A DNA stretch of 13,933 nucleotides from a bacterium (GTDB lineage Bacteria > Patescibacteriota > JABMPQ01 > JAQVVF01), in assembly GCA_030611905.1 (NCBI GenBank), contig JAUWOX010000014.1:1-13933 (forward strand), read 5' to 3'. Below the pieces are notes generated by a model that saw nothing but the letters and a program-made list of their open reading frames with translations, searched no databases and had not been told where the DNA came from. The translations under genes and the position numbers were made by a program. This document shows positions 7,582 to 13,851 of this stretch, in pieces. The first letter of the stretch is position 1, and the number at the start of each line of letters is the position of its first letter.

Positions 7582-8148
7582 TTATTTACGATATTTCATA
7601 CCTCCTGAATAAAATTTATTATTCAAAATATTATTTCTATCTGATTTCCAATTTCCTGGATTATTTCGTATATATTCACGAATACAATCTAATGATCGTT
7701 CATTACGAATAATATGATCATAATATAACCTTTGCCAAACATCATAACAATCGGTATTTTGACGAAACCATTTGGTCACGCCAATTTTATATCCACGAAT
7801 TATCGAGCCAATCGATCGCGGAATGATTTTTTGAAATCTATTTCGCCGTAGGGGTTCAAAATTTTGAACCCCTACGGCATTATCAATCACCAAAATTCCA
7901 TGAACATGATTTGGCATTGTAATAAATTCATTCAAAATAATATTAGGGAAATGATTTGGAATTCCTAACCAACATTTTCTAGCAACAAATCCGGCATTAT
8001 TCAAAATCATTTTTTTATTTCTAACCTCGCCAAATAAACATTCTCGATCTTTAGTACAAATTGTTATAAAATAACAACCATCATTAGAATAATCGTATCC
8101 TTTTAACCGAATTAATTTGCGACGACGTTCTCTTGAATAATGTTCCAT
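7582..8148 (-). CDS. REP-associated tyrosine transposase (RAYT, Y1/HUH family)
   Basis: Single-strand DNA HUH nuclease of the IS200-like TnpA-REP group, 188 residues from the ATG at 8148. Residues by that start: IRLKGYDYSNDGCYFITICTKDRECLFG (Y1 core, beginning at about 13), FITMPNHVHGILVI with catalytic His81 and His83, and VWQRLYYDHIIRNE with the nucleophilic Tyr at 142 or 143, then REYIRNNPGNW. All catalytic residues are present, so it may be active. Residues 91-101 are encoded by a perfect 34-bp palindrome just after the HUH motif. An in-frame TTG at 8160, with GGAG four bases upstream, is an alternative start. RAYTs are thought to mobilise REP palindromes; no flanking direct repeats were recognised here. 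The gene lies immediately upstream of pncB. Confidence 0.9.
   Translation of the reverse strand: MEHYSRERRRKLIRLKGYDYSNDGCYFITICTKDRECLFGEVRNKKMILNNAGFVARKCWLGIPNHFPNIILNEFITMPNHVHGILVIDNAVGVQNFEPLRRNRFQKIIPRSIGSIIRGYKIGVTKWFRQNTDCYDVWQRLYYDHIIRNERSLDCIREYIRNNPGNWKSDRNNILNNKFYSGGMKYRK
7845..7878. repeat. Perfect 34-bp palindrome inside the RAYT gene
   Basis: Two 17-bp arms meet with no spacer; the left arm is GCCGTAGGGGTTCAAAA. It is read in frame as AVGVQNFEPLR in the loop after the HUH motif. The first outward pair on each side breaks the symmetry. The GTAGGGG foot recalls the GTAG-type feet of REP hairpins, so this may be a REP-like unit captured in frame. Confidence 0.92.
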
Positions 8149-8160
8149 TTTATTAATCAA

Positions 8161-8432
8161 TTTTCTCCGAAACCTAAAATCGAACCAGAATTAACAAATT
8201 CAGGACCTGCCGTCCTATTTACCCGCCTGAGTCATAAATAAAACAAAGCACAAAAACAAACCATTAGACAATCTAATACCAGGGTTCATAAAAAACACTA
8301 GAACTAAAACCAGAGATAATCAAAATTGCTTTGTTCCGAATCTTGCCTAATACCCCCCCCACCATATCATAAGTACCTAATAAAATATACCCCCGCACTT
8401 AACTCACTATATGCGTTTATGCCAATTTCTGC
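8161..8432. other. Intergenic region between RAYT and repeat-protein gene
   Basis: About 300 bp without a supported gene, between divergent genes. It holds a small dyad AGGAC/GTCCT at 8202-8216 beside CCCGCCTGAG, which looks like a decayed REP-type inverted repeat, and a run of eight C near 8353. An SD-like GGAG for the RAYT lies at its left end. Nothing else was recognised. Confidence 0.5.
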
Positions 8433-8438
8433 TATAAT
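8430..8438 (+). promoter_or_regulatory. Extended -10 promoter of the repeat-protein gene
   Basis: TGCTATAAT gives a perfect -10 hexamer at 8433-8438 with the TG extension. No good -35 is seen, which is acceptable for extended -10 promoters. The start would be near 8445, giving a leader of about 33 nt. Confidence 0.55.
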
Positions 8439-8477
8439 TCTAAATAAGGATACTTAAAACGAATTAAGCGAAATAAA

Positions 8478-9365
8478 ATGGGAATAAGAAAACACTTTGA
8501 AAAAAAAGGAGAAGGAGATTTGAAATTGTCGGATTTGAGCTTGGAACAAGAAGAGACTGAAAAGTTGAAATTTGATTCTGAAACAGAAATCACAGAATCA
8601 GACTGGCAGAAAATGAAGCAGGAATTAGAAGAATATCGGGAAAATAACCGATGGCACGGCTTCCTCAACATAGGTAGTTGTTTAAAAATTCTCTGCCCTG
8701 ACAAATTAGATGAATTAAACATTAATGATCAAGAAAGGCAAAAAATAAAACAACTGTTAGAAAAATTTCGGAAAGTTGGTCTAGAAGATAAACCACGAGG
8801 TCCATTCTACAGGAAGGATGATTGGAGAAACTTTGCTTTTTTTGCCTCGTGTGCAAAAATCATTCAGCCTGATAAATTTGATAAATTAGACATTGATGAT
8901 CAAGACTGGCAGAAAATGAAACACGCATTAGAAGATTATAAAAAATCAGCTTGGTCAGATTTTATTCATCTAGCCACGAGCATGAAAATCCTTCAGCCTG
9001 ATAAATTTGATGAATTAAACATTAATGATCAAGACTGGCAGAAAATGAAGCAGGAATTAGAAGAATGTCGGGAAAATAACCGATGGGGCGGCTTTGCTTG
9101 GCTAGCCATGCACCTGAGAATCCTTCAACCTAACAAATTTGCCGATGTTAGAATTAGCAAACAGGCTTGGTGGGAAATGAGACAAGAATTAGAAAAATAT
9201 TGGAAAGTGAACAACTGGTCAAGCTTTTCTCAACAGGCTAAGTACATGAAAATCATGACCGCAGATGAAGTAAAAGTGACCGATCAAGGTTTAAAAATAA
9301 CTATGCTTCCCCCAGGATCTTTTAAAACTCCAAAAAAGCCGCGGCCAGAGAGAAAAAACTTTTAA
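8478..9365 (+). CDS. Protein of five ~44-residue W-rich helical repeats, function unknown
   Basis: A 295-residue soluble protein with no signal peptide. Five repeats follow the pattern DQDWQKMKQELEEYRENN-R-W-x-x-F-x-x-x-A-x-x-x-KILQPDKFDEL. The first Trp position of each unit is at 43, 87 (replaced by Arg), 144, 187 and 231; unit 2 carries an insert of about 13 residues (LEDKPRGPFYRKD). The units probably form helix pairs in a solenoid. The C-terminus closes with EVKVTDQGLKITM and a basic Pro-rich tail. Similar repeat proteins are, from memory, common in CPR genomes, but I know of no assigned function. Units 1 and 4 are almost identical in DNA over more than 40 bp, indicating recent duplication or gene conversion. 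It has its own promoter and terminator and faces away from the RAYT. Confidence 0.85.
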   Translation: MGIRKHFEKKGEGDLKLSDLSLEQEETEKLKFDSETEITESDWQKMKQELEEYRENNRWHGFLNIGSCLKILCPDKLDELNINDQERQKIKQLLEKFRKVGLEDKPRGPFYRKDDWRNFAFFASCAKIIQPDKFDKLDIDDQDWQKMKHALEDYKKSAWSDFIHLATSMKILQPDKFDELNINDQDWQKMKQELEECRENNRWGGFAWLAMHLRILQPNKFADVRISKQAWWEMRQELEKYWKVNNWSSFSQQAKYMKIMTADEVKVTDQGLKITMLPPGSFKTPKKPRPERKNF

Positions 9366-9395
9366 TTTAACTAATAAAGTCATTAAATACAAAAA

Positions 9396-9420
9396 CAGAG
9401 CTTCAACGCTCTGCTTTTTT
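9396..9420. terminator. Bidirectional terminator
   Basis: The stem CAGAGC/GCTCTG has a TTCAAC loop. It is followed by CTTTTTT on the plus strand (for the repeat-protein gene) and by TTTTTG on the minus strand (for the tRNA). Confidence 0.85.
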
Positions 9421-9468
9421 ATTTATCTTACGATACACGAACTTAAAATATCACCCAGCGCCAAAATT

Positions 9469-9539
9469 CTGGGGAGGCAGGATTCGAACCTGCGATCATG
9501 GAACCAGAATCCATAGCCTTACCACTTGGCTACTCCCCA
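9469..9539 (-). tRNA. tRNA-Gln (anticodon CUG)
   Basis: The full cloverleaf can be folded on the minus strand: acceptor TGGGGAG/CTCCCCA, D-arm GCC...GGC, anticodon stem ATGGA/TCCAT with loop TTCTGGT (anticodon CTG at positions 34-36) and T-arm GCAGG-TTCGAAT-CCTGC. The weak U1-A72 pair and the G73 discriminator are the known identity elements for glutamine tRNA in bacteria such as E. coli. CCA is not encoded; GAATTTTGG follows the acceptor stem, so a CCA-adding enzyme is needed. The 71-nt length is short but regular. Confidence 0.95.
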
Positions 9540-9556
9540 ATAATTTCTATTTATTA

Positions 9557-9619
9557 ACCACTTGCTTGCCCACCGGAGCCCCGAGAAATCGAGGGGCGAA
9601 GGTGGGGCTACTCCCCAAT
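9557..9619 (-). pseudogene. Partial tRNA-Gln 5' copy split by a 42-bp hairpin insert
   Basis: ACCACTTG (9557-9564) and GCTACTCCCCAAT (9607-9619) together reproduce 9521-9541, the D-arm and 5' acceptor strand of the adjacent tRNA. Between the halves lie 42 extra bases (9565-9606) that fold into a long stem: CCCACC/GGTGGG outside, GCCC/GGGC-type pairs inside, a purine internal loop (GGA/GAA) and a GAAA tetraloop on the plus strand. CTTG is repeated at the left junction (9561-9564 and 9565-9568). The whole unit lies upstream of the real tRNA, probably in its precursor leader. Confidence 0.75.
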
Positions 9620-9646
9620 TATAATCCTATTTATCCGCCATATTAA
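9618..9646 (-). promoter_or_regulatory. Predicted promoter of tRNA-Gln
   Basis: The minus strand has TATAAT (9618-9623) and TTAATA (9641-9646) with a 17-base spacer. A second candidate further up is TTGAAA (9682-9687) with TAAAAT (9660-9665) and a 16-base spacer. From the first, transcription would begin near 9611, inside the partial tRNA copy. Confidence 0.45.
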
Positions 9647-9689
9647 ACCCACTCTTGATATTTTACCACATATACACAAAATTTCAAGC

Positions 9690-9714
9690 AAAAAAAAACC
9701 CGCAATCTTGCGAG
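9690..9714 (-). terminator. Terminator of the 64-residue gene
   Basis: On the minus strand, CTCGCA/TGCGGG pairs around AGAT and is followed by a run of nine T. It begins three bases after the stop codon. The bases beyond it, TGCTTGAAATTTT, recur after the next terminator at 9968-9980. Confidence 0.85.
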
Positions 9715-9716
9715 CA

Positions 9717-9911
9717 TCAACCTTTAATAGGACGCATTTTTTTGCTAAAGCCTGCTTCAGTAAAATCCGAACCCGTAAATAACACTTCTCTACTTCCATC
9801 ATCATTAGCAAGTACTACCTGGATATGATCAGGATCACCCTCTATAGACAACGGACCCCTTTGGCCAGACCCGCTATACCGCGATTCAATGCGTACTGCT
9901 TTCTTTGCCAT
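9717..9911 (-). CDS. Small orphan protein, 64 residues
   Basis: I do not recognise this gene. The product is hydrophilic, begins MAKKAVRIESRYSGSG and has a stretch HIQVVLANDDGSREVLFTGSDF that looks like a short beta-hairpin-rich domain; there is no membrane segment or signal peptide. It is supported as real by an excellent SD (AGGAGG, five bases before the ATG), a strong terminator directly after the stop and an isolated position. A short dyad, GCACT/AGTGC, lies in the leader at 9931-9942. It may be expressed well. Confidence 0.7.
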   Translation of the reverse strand: MAKKAVRIESRYSGSGQRGPLSIEGDPDHIQVVLANDDGSREVLFTGSDFTEAGFSKKMRPIKG

Positions 9912-9980
9912 CCTTCCCTCCTATTCCCTCGCACTAAAGTGCACAACCACCCTAACATATCCATCTCAAAATTTCAAGCA

Positions 9981-10008
9981 TAAAAAAACTCTGCAATCCC
10001 ACAGAGTT
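9981..10008 (-). terminator. Terminator of the small membrane-protein gene
   Basis: The minus-strand stem AACTCTG/CAGAGTT has an 8-base loop and is followed by seven T. It lies about 20 bp after the stop at 10029. Confidence 0.82.
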
Positions 10009-10028
10009 AATGTTCTGTTCTCCTATTA

Positions 10029-10298
10029 TTAAAAAACAAGACCAGCCTTTTCAGCCAACTTCTTTTGTAAATCATTTAAAAAACCTTGCTCTATTATACG
10101 ACGCCGCCAAAGTATCATCAAGGGCAACATACTCAACAAAATTATACACGACGGTATCAATGCAATATCCCCCATATTTTCATACAAATATACTGCAGGT
10201 GCTGCCGCAATAATCGCTAGAAATACAGAAACATAAAAAACCCGATTAAAATACAACCAAAAAACCAAACCCCAAAAAGACTGCTTCACTGTCTTCAT
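10029..10298 (-). CDS. Small two-helix membrane protein, unknown function
   Basis: An 89-residue product. It has a hydrophobic segment at about residues 19-39 (YVSVFLAIIAAAPAVYLY), another at about 44-64 (DIALIPSCIILLSMLPLMIL), a positive cluster WRRRI right after it and an amphipathic C-terminus FLNDLQKKLAEKAG. This predicts a helical hairpin in the membrane with the tail in the cytoplasm (inside-positive rule). A strong SD (GGAGGTG, four bases before the ATG) supports the start. It lies 82 bp after ftsX on the same strand and may be read as the distal gene of that unit; no terminator is evident between them. No homologue is recognised. Confidence 0.72.
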   Translation of the reverse strand: MKTVKQSFWGLVFWLYFNRVFYVSVFLAIIAAAPAVYLYENMGDIALIPSCIILLSMLPLMILWRRRIIEQGFLNDLQKKLAEKAGLVF

Positions 10299-10331
10299 CT
10301 TTCACCTCCGCTCCCTTCTTTTACAAAGAAC

Positions 10332-10363
10332 ATTCGAAATTCGATTCGAAAAACAAAATTCGA
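10332..10363. repeat. ATTCGA word repeats between ftsX and the small membrane gene
   Basis: Four copies of ATTCGA occur within about 32 bp, partly forming the dyad TTCGAA...TTCGAA. It may be simple low-complexity spacer DNA or a binding site. Confidence 0.4.
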
Positions 10364-10380
10364 GAAACATCAGAGAATCC

Positions 10381-11295
10381 CTATACGCTCAAATACTTCC
10401 TTATCGCAATCAAACTAGAAAACACACCCAGCAACACACCCAACACCATCTGCGCTCCGATTATAAACAACAAATTCTCTGAAACAAAAGTTGCTGAATC
10501 AATATTGGTTATTTCGAAAAACTGATTAACTATCGGAGTAAAATAAACAATCAAGGGATATATAATTATCGTCGAAATAACACTAGCTAAAATTCCATAC
10601 AACATACCCTCAATAATAAATGGAATCTGAATAAAACTATTAGTTGCCCCTACTAATCTCATAATACTTATCTCATCTTTCTGTGTATAAATCGTCATCC
10701 TAATCGTATTAAATATAACCACTAAAACAATCACACAAAATATTATACTCACCCCAACCCCAATTTTTTTTACAATACTCAAAGTTGAAGAAATCCGTTT
10801 AATAATTTCCTTGTTATCGTCAAAATTAAACTTCTCTATAGACGGTTTATATTTACCATTATCCAAAAAACTGGCAATTTGATCATAGTCTTCCGGATTA
10901 TCTGCCCTAATCACCAAAGTTTCCCGCAAAGGATTATCTTCCAATTCCTTTATTGAAGCCAAAACCAGAGGATTATCACCATGCTTCTCCTGAAAACTCT
11001 TCAATGCATCTTCTTTGGAAATATATCTAACATCTCTAACCTCACCCATTGATTCAAGAGAAAGCTTCACTTCATCGATCTGCACCTTAGCAACATCTTC
11101 TTTAAAAAATACCGTCACATCAATTTTGCTCTTAACGTCGTTAATAATTAAATCTCCATATAAATTTAAAACAAGCAAGAGACTAATCGAAAACAAAGTT
11201 AAAACCATTATCAAAGTCGTTGCCATCGATAGCCAAATATTTCGCCAGAAATTCTTAAAACCAAATTTAATTACTCTCCCAAGAGATCGCAGCAT
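10381..11295 (-). CDS. ftsX: Cell division ABC transporter permease FtsX
   Basis: Membrane partner of FtsE; the complex controls cell-wall hydrolases at the septum. The 304-residue product has the standard plan: a cytoplasmic N-terminus (GFKNFWRNIWLSMATT), TM1 at about 22-46, a large extracytoplasmic domain of about 125 residues (VTVFFKEDVAK...ALKSFQEKHGDNP...NPLRETLVI), then three C-terminal TMs with the IYTQKDEISIMRLVGATNSFIQIPFIIEGMLYG coupling region typical of FtsX. It lies about 100 bp after ftsE; the gap has only AT-rich spacer and no clear promoter or terminator, so co-transcription is likely. Confidence 0.96.
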   Translation of the reverse strand: MLRSLGRVIKFGFKNFWRNIWLSMATTLIMVLTLFSISLLLVLNLYGDLIINDVKSKIDVTVFFKEDVAKVQIDEVKLSLESMGEVRDVRYISKEDALKSFQEKHGDNPLVLASIKELEDNPLRETLVIRADNPEDYDQIASFLDNGKYKPSIEKFNFDDNKEIIKRISSTLSIVKKIGVGVSIIFCVIVLVVIFNTIRMTIYTQKDEISIMRLVGATNSFIQIPFIIEGMLYGILASVISTIIIYPLIVYFTPIVNQFFEITNIDSATFVSENLLFIIGAQMVLGVLLGVFSSLIAIRKYLSV

Positions 11296-11396
11296 AATGT
11301 TTCTTAAATTCTAAATAACGAAACCTGAATAATGAATCTAATCCTAATTACAAATTCTCAAATATCAATTTAATCATTTGTCATTGATTATTCATT

Positions 11397-12074
11397 CTAG
11401 ATTACATACCTTCCCACTTTCTGGTCTCTAATAATCTTCCCATCTTCAATTGTTACCACCCGTTTTCTCAATCGATTAACAATATCTCTATCATGCGTAG
11501 CAATTAAAACCGTATTACCTAACTTATTAATCTTCAATAAAATCTCCATAATTTCCCAAGAATAAATCGCGTCTAAATCACCAGTTAATTCATCAGCCAG
11601 CAGAACTTTCGGCTGATGCACAATAGCTCGAGCAATAGCACATCTCTGCTGTTCCCCTCCAGACAGTTCCTCTGGAAACCTTTCTTCTTTCCCAGACAAA
11701 CCAACTAACCCAATAGCTTGCGGAACAAGTTCTTTTATTTTTTTATTAGAAGCTCCTGACACCACTAAAGTGAATGCCACATTTTCATAAACCGTTTTCT
11801 TGCTCAATAATTTAAAATCTTGAAAAACAACCCCCAGCCTTCTACGATAATATGGGACTTGCTTCCTAGCTAATTCCCCAACATTCCAGCTATTAACTAT
11901 CATCTTCCCAGAATCCTGTTTTTCCTCGCCAATTAACAACTTAAATAAAGTTGTCTTACCGACTCCAGATCTACCCACAAAAGTCACAAACTCACCATCT
12001 TTTATTTCAAGATTAACATCTTTGAGAACCAACTCCTCATGATATGACTTGTTTGTGTTTTTTATAGAAATCAT
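11397..12074 (-). CDS. ftsE: Cell division ATP-binding protein FtsE
   Basis: ABC ATPase of the FtsEX complex, 225 residues. Walker A is GRSGVGKTT (34-42), the Q-loop VFQDF has Gln85, the signature LSGGEQQR is at 137-144, Walker B is VLLADE (157-162) with catalytic Glu162, and the H-loop ATHD follows. The D-loop region reads DELTGDLD instead of the almost universal DEPTGNLD. The start codon overlaps the prfB stop as ATGA, so translation is probably coupled. The order prfB-ftsE-ftsX also occurs in many Gram-positive bacteria. Confidence 0.96.
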   Translation of the reverse strand: MISIKNTNKSYHEELVLKDVNLEIKDGEFVTFVGRSGVGKTTLFKLLIGEEKQDSGKMIVNSWNVGELARKQVPYYRRRLGVVFQDFKLLSKKTVYENVAFTLVVSGASNKKIKELVPQAIGLVGLSGKEERFPEELSGGEQQRCAIARAIVHQPKVLLADELTGDLDAIYSWEIMEILLKINKLGNTVLIATHDRDIVNRLRKRVVTIEDGKIIRDQKVGRYVI

Positions 12075-13163
12075 TTATTAATTTTAAATTTCAAATACGC
12101 ACTTATAAATCTATCCAATCTTCCATCTAAAACACTATTGGCATCCTTTTCTTCATGCCCTGTTCGATGATCTTTAACCATTTTATACGGATGTAAAACA
12201 TAAGATCTAATCTGGTTACCCCATTTCGCCTCAATATGTTCACCACGAATCTTTTCTTTTTCAGACTTCTTCTTCTTTAACTCTTTCTCATGTAATCTCG
12301 CCTTTAAAATCCGCATTGCTGTCTCTCTATTCTGCATTTGCGATCTTTCATTCTGACAAGACACTACAATCTTGCTTGGCAAATGAGTAATCCTAACTGC
12401 CGAACTGGTTTTATTAACACTCTGCCCACCAGCACCCGAAGCTCGATAGGTATCTATTTTTAAATCTTTTGGATTAATTTCTATATCAATCTCCTCGCTA
12501 ATCTCTGGAATAATCTCCACCAGAGCAAAAGAAGTATGCCGCGCATGATCAGCATCAAACGGCGATTGCCGCACCAACCGATGAATTCCTGCTTCAGATT
12601 TCAAGTAACCATAAGCATAATTTCCTTCTACTTCTACCATAACGCTCTTCACTCCTGCCTCTGAACCCATCGTTTTTTCTAGAATCCTCGTTTTCCATCC
12701 TCTTTTCTCACAATATCTCAAATACATCCTCATTAACATTTCAGCCCAGTCTTGTGCCTCTACTCCACCAGTGCCCGAATGAATCACTAATACTGCATTT
12801 GAAGAATCATATTTCCCAGACATTAAAATTTCAAACTCATGCTGTTCAAATTCTTTGTTCAACTTATCGAATCTCTCTCTAATTTCTAGTCTCAAATCTT
12901 CATCTCCTTCGAACAAATCAATCATTTCTTCCAAATCTTTTGCCTCTCTATCCATCCCCTCCCAGAGATTAACTAAATTCTTTAATCCATTCAAATCCCT
13001 CATCACTTGCTTGGCCTTTTTCTGATCCTTCCAAAAATCAGAACTGGCCACTTCTTTATCTAATTGTTCAATTTTCTTTTTTTTACTAACAACATCAAAG
13101 ACGGTCCATTACTTTCGCAATGTCCCCTAAAATCTTATCTAATTTATCTTTAATGTCTTTCAT
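12071..13163 (-). CDS. prfB: Peptide chain release factor 2, with +1 programmed frameshift
   Basis: Recognises UAA and UGA and triggers peptide release. The 22-codon first frame (start ATG at 13163, MKDIKDKLDKILGDIAKVMDRL) ends at an in-frame TGA at 13097-13095. Shifting +1 on CTT-TGA continues as DVVSKKKKIEQLDKEVASSDFWKDQ and gives a 363-residue protein, the usual RF2 length. The anticodon-mimic tripeptide SPF is at 200-202 and the catalytic GGQ at 245-247. The gene ends with TGA overlapping ftsE. An annotation starting only at the GTG near 13051 would miss the N-terminus. The promoter predicts a leaderless mRNA. Confidence 0.96.
13095..13100 (-). other. RF2 autoregulatory frameshift site
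   Basis: CTT TGA followed by T on the minus strand. The upstream context is ATGGACCGT instead of the canonical AGGGGG-TAT, so the internal SD-like stimulator is weak. The base after UGA is U, not the common C. Confidence 0.88.
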
Positions 13164-13169
13164 ATTTTG

Positions 13170-13198
13170 ATAATAACACAAAATAATTTTTGTATCAA
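13170..13198 (-). promoter_or_regulatory. Promoter of prfB-ftsE-ftsX, predicted leaderless
   Basis: TTGATA (13193-13198) and TATTAT (13170-13175) are separated by a 17-base spacer. A start 6-7 bases downstream of the -10 coincides with the A of the prfB ATG at 13163, and no SD is present. Confidence 0.6.
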
Positions 13199-13236
13199 AT
13201 AAAAAACCCCAAACTTCAAATAAATAAAAGTGGGGT
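13199..13236 (-). terminator. Terminator of the 113-residue gene
   Basis: On the minus strand, ACCCCA (13231-13236) and TGGGGT (13206-13211) pair across a loop that itself can form CTT/AAG, followed by TTTTTT. It separates this gene from prfB. Confidence 0.75.
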
Positions 13237-13250
13237 ATAGTACATATAAT

Positions 13251-13592
13251 TTAACTTAGACCATAATAACGAAGGTATGCTTTATCATGCGGTCCAGGCT
13301 TTGGAACCACGACTTCCGCTCTTTCCACTTGACCATCATCATTAAAGCTCACCGAAATCATCTTCCCGCCAACATGAACACATCTGGAACCACTAGAATT
13401 TACCACAGCGGGTAATAGATAAAGTTCACCAGCATCATCTTCAACTATCCGATCGCCTTCACCTCCATCAACAAAACCATACTCTTGCACAACATTTATT
13501 TGCAAAGAACTTCCCGCCTTCCCTTTCACACAATGAGGCAATAAAGCCCTCATGCCACCCTGTTCCCACAAATCATTCCACCGCTTACCCAT
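13251..13592 (-). CDS. Orphan soluble protein, 113 residues
   Basis: I do not recognise this gene. The ATG at 13592 is chosen because AGGAGG lies five bases upstream; an in-frame start at 13628 would add 12 residues but has no such SD. The protein is acidic and beta-rich (SLQINVVQEYGFVDGGEGDRIVEDDAGELYLLPAVV, then RCVHVGGKMISVSFNDDGQVERAEVVV), suggesting a small beta-sandwich or barrel. It lacks a signal peptide and ends KAYLRYYGLS. It has its own promoter and terminator. Its G+C looks higher than that of nearby housekeeping genes. Confidence 0.72.
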   Translation of the reverse strand: MGKRWNDLWEQGGMRALLPHCVKGKAGSSLQINVVQEYGFVDGGEGDRIVEDDAGELYLLPAVVNSSGSRCVHVGGKMISVSFNDDGQVERAEVVVPKPGPHDKAYLRYYGLS

Positions 13593-13645
13593 GCCTCCCT
13601 CCTTTCTCTTCAAGGGTTGATCAATCAAAAAACAAATCTCTGTAA

Positions 13646-13674
13646 ATAATAATATAATAATAATAAATAGTCAA
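13646..13674 (-). promoter_or_regulatory. Promoter of the 113-residue gene
   Basis: TTGACT (13669-13674) and TATTAT (13646-13651) have a 17-base spacer on the minus strand. GTCAA/TTGAC half-sites at 13670-13693 form a loose dyad over the -35 that could be an operator. Confidence 0.55.
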
Positions 13675-13724
13675 CCAATTCTCAAGTTTTGACACCTAGT
13701 CATTTATACCAATAATAACCTATT

Positions 13725-13753
13725 AACGGCTACTATCGGCGATAATAGCCGTT
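13725..13753. repeat. Palindromic repeat R2, second copy of R1
   Basis: A 29-bp palindrome whose minus strand matches the plus-strand core of R1 (6084-6112) at 28 of 29 positions, including the same asymmetric G-T pair. It lies about 100 bp downstream of the mutM stop. The outer A/T arm extension of R1 is absent. Confidence 0.82.
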
Positions 13754-13851
13754 AAAATCACAATATTTTACCTGAAATAAGCCCTAAAACTAAAATTAGC
13801 TTAAATAAGCCAATCTTTCTTTATGCCTTGTAATCTTTACAAGCTTTATAA

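Noticed and set aside
8161..8477. Possible CRISPR or short coding gene in the intergenic region
   Set aside because: No regularly spaced direct repeats and no open frame with a start signal; only a dyad, a C run and a promoter were found.
9608..9811. Minus-strand open frame spanning the tRNA leader and the end of the 64-residue gene
   Set aside because: It overlaps a better supported gene in another frame and a terminator, and has no SD.
13095..13097. In-frame TGA in prfB as a sign of UGA recoding (code 25) or a pseudogene
   Set aside because: The position and CTT-TGA context match the RF2 frameshift, downstream sequence continues in +1, and the gene ends with a normal TGA.
13689..13694. 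TTGACA on the plus strand near the right end
   Set aside because: No suitable -10 at the right spacing and no plus-strand gene follows before the edge.
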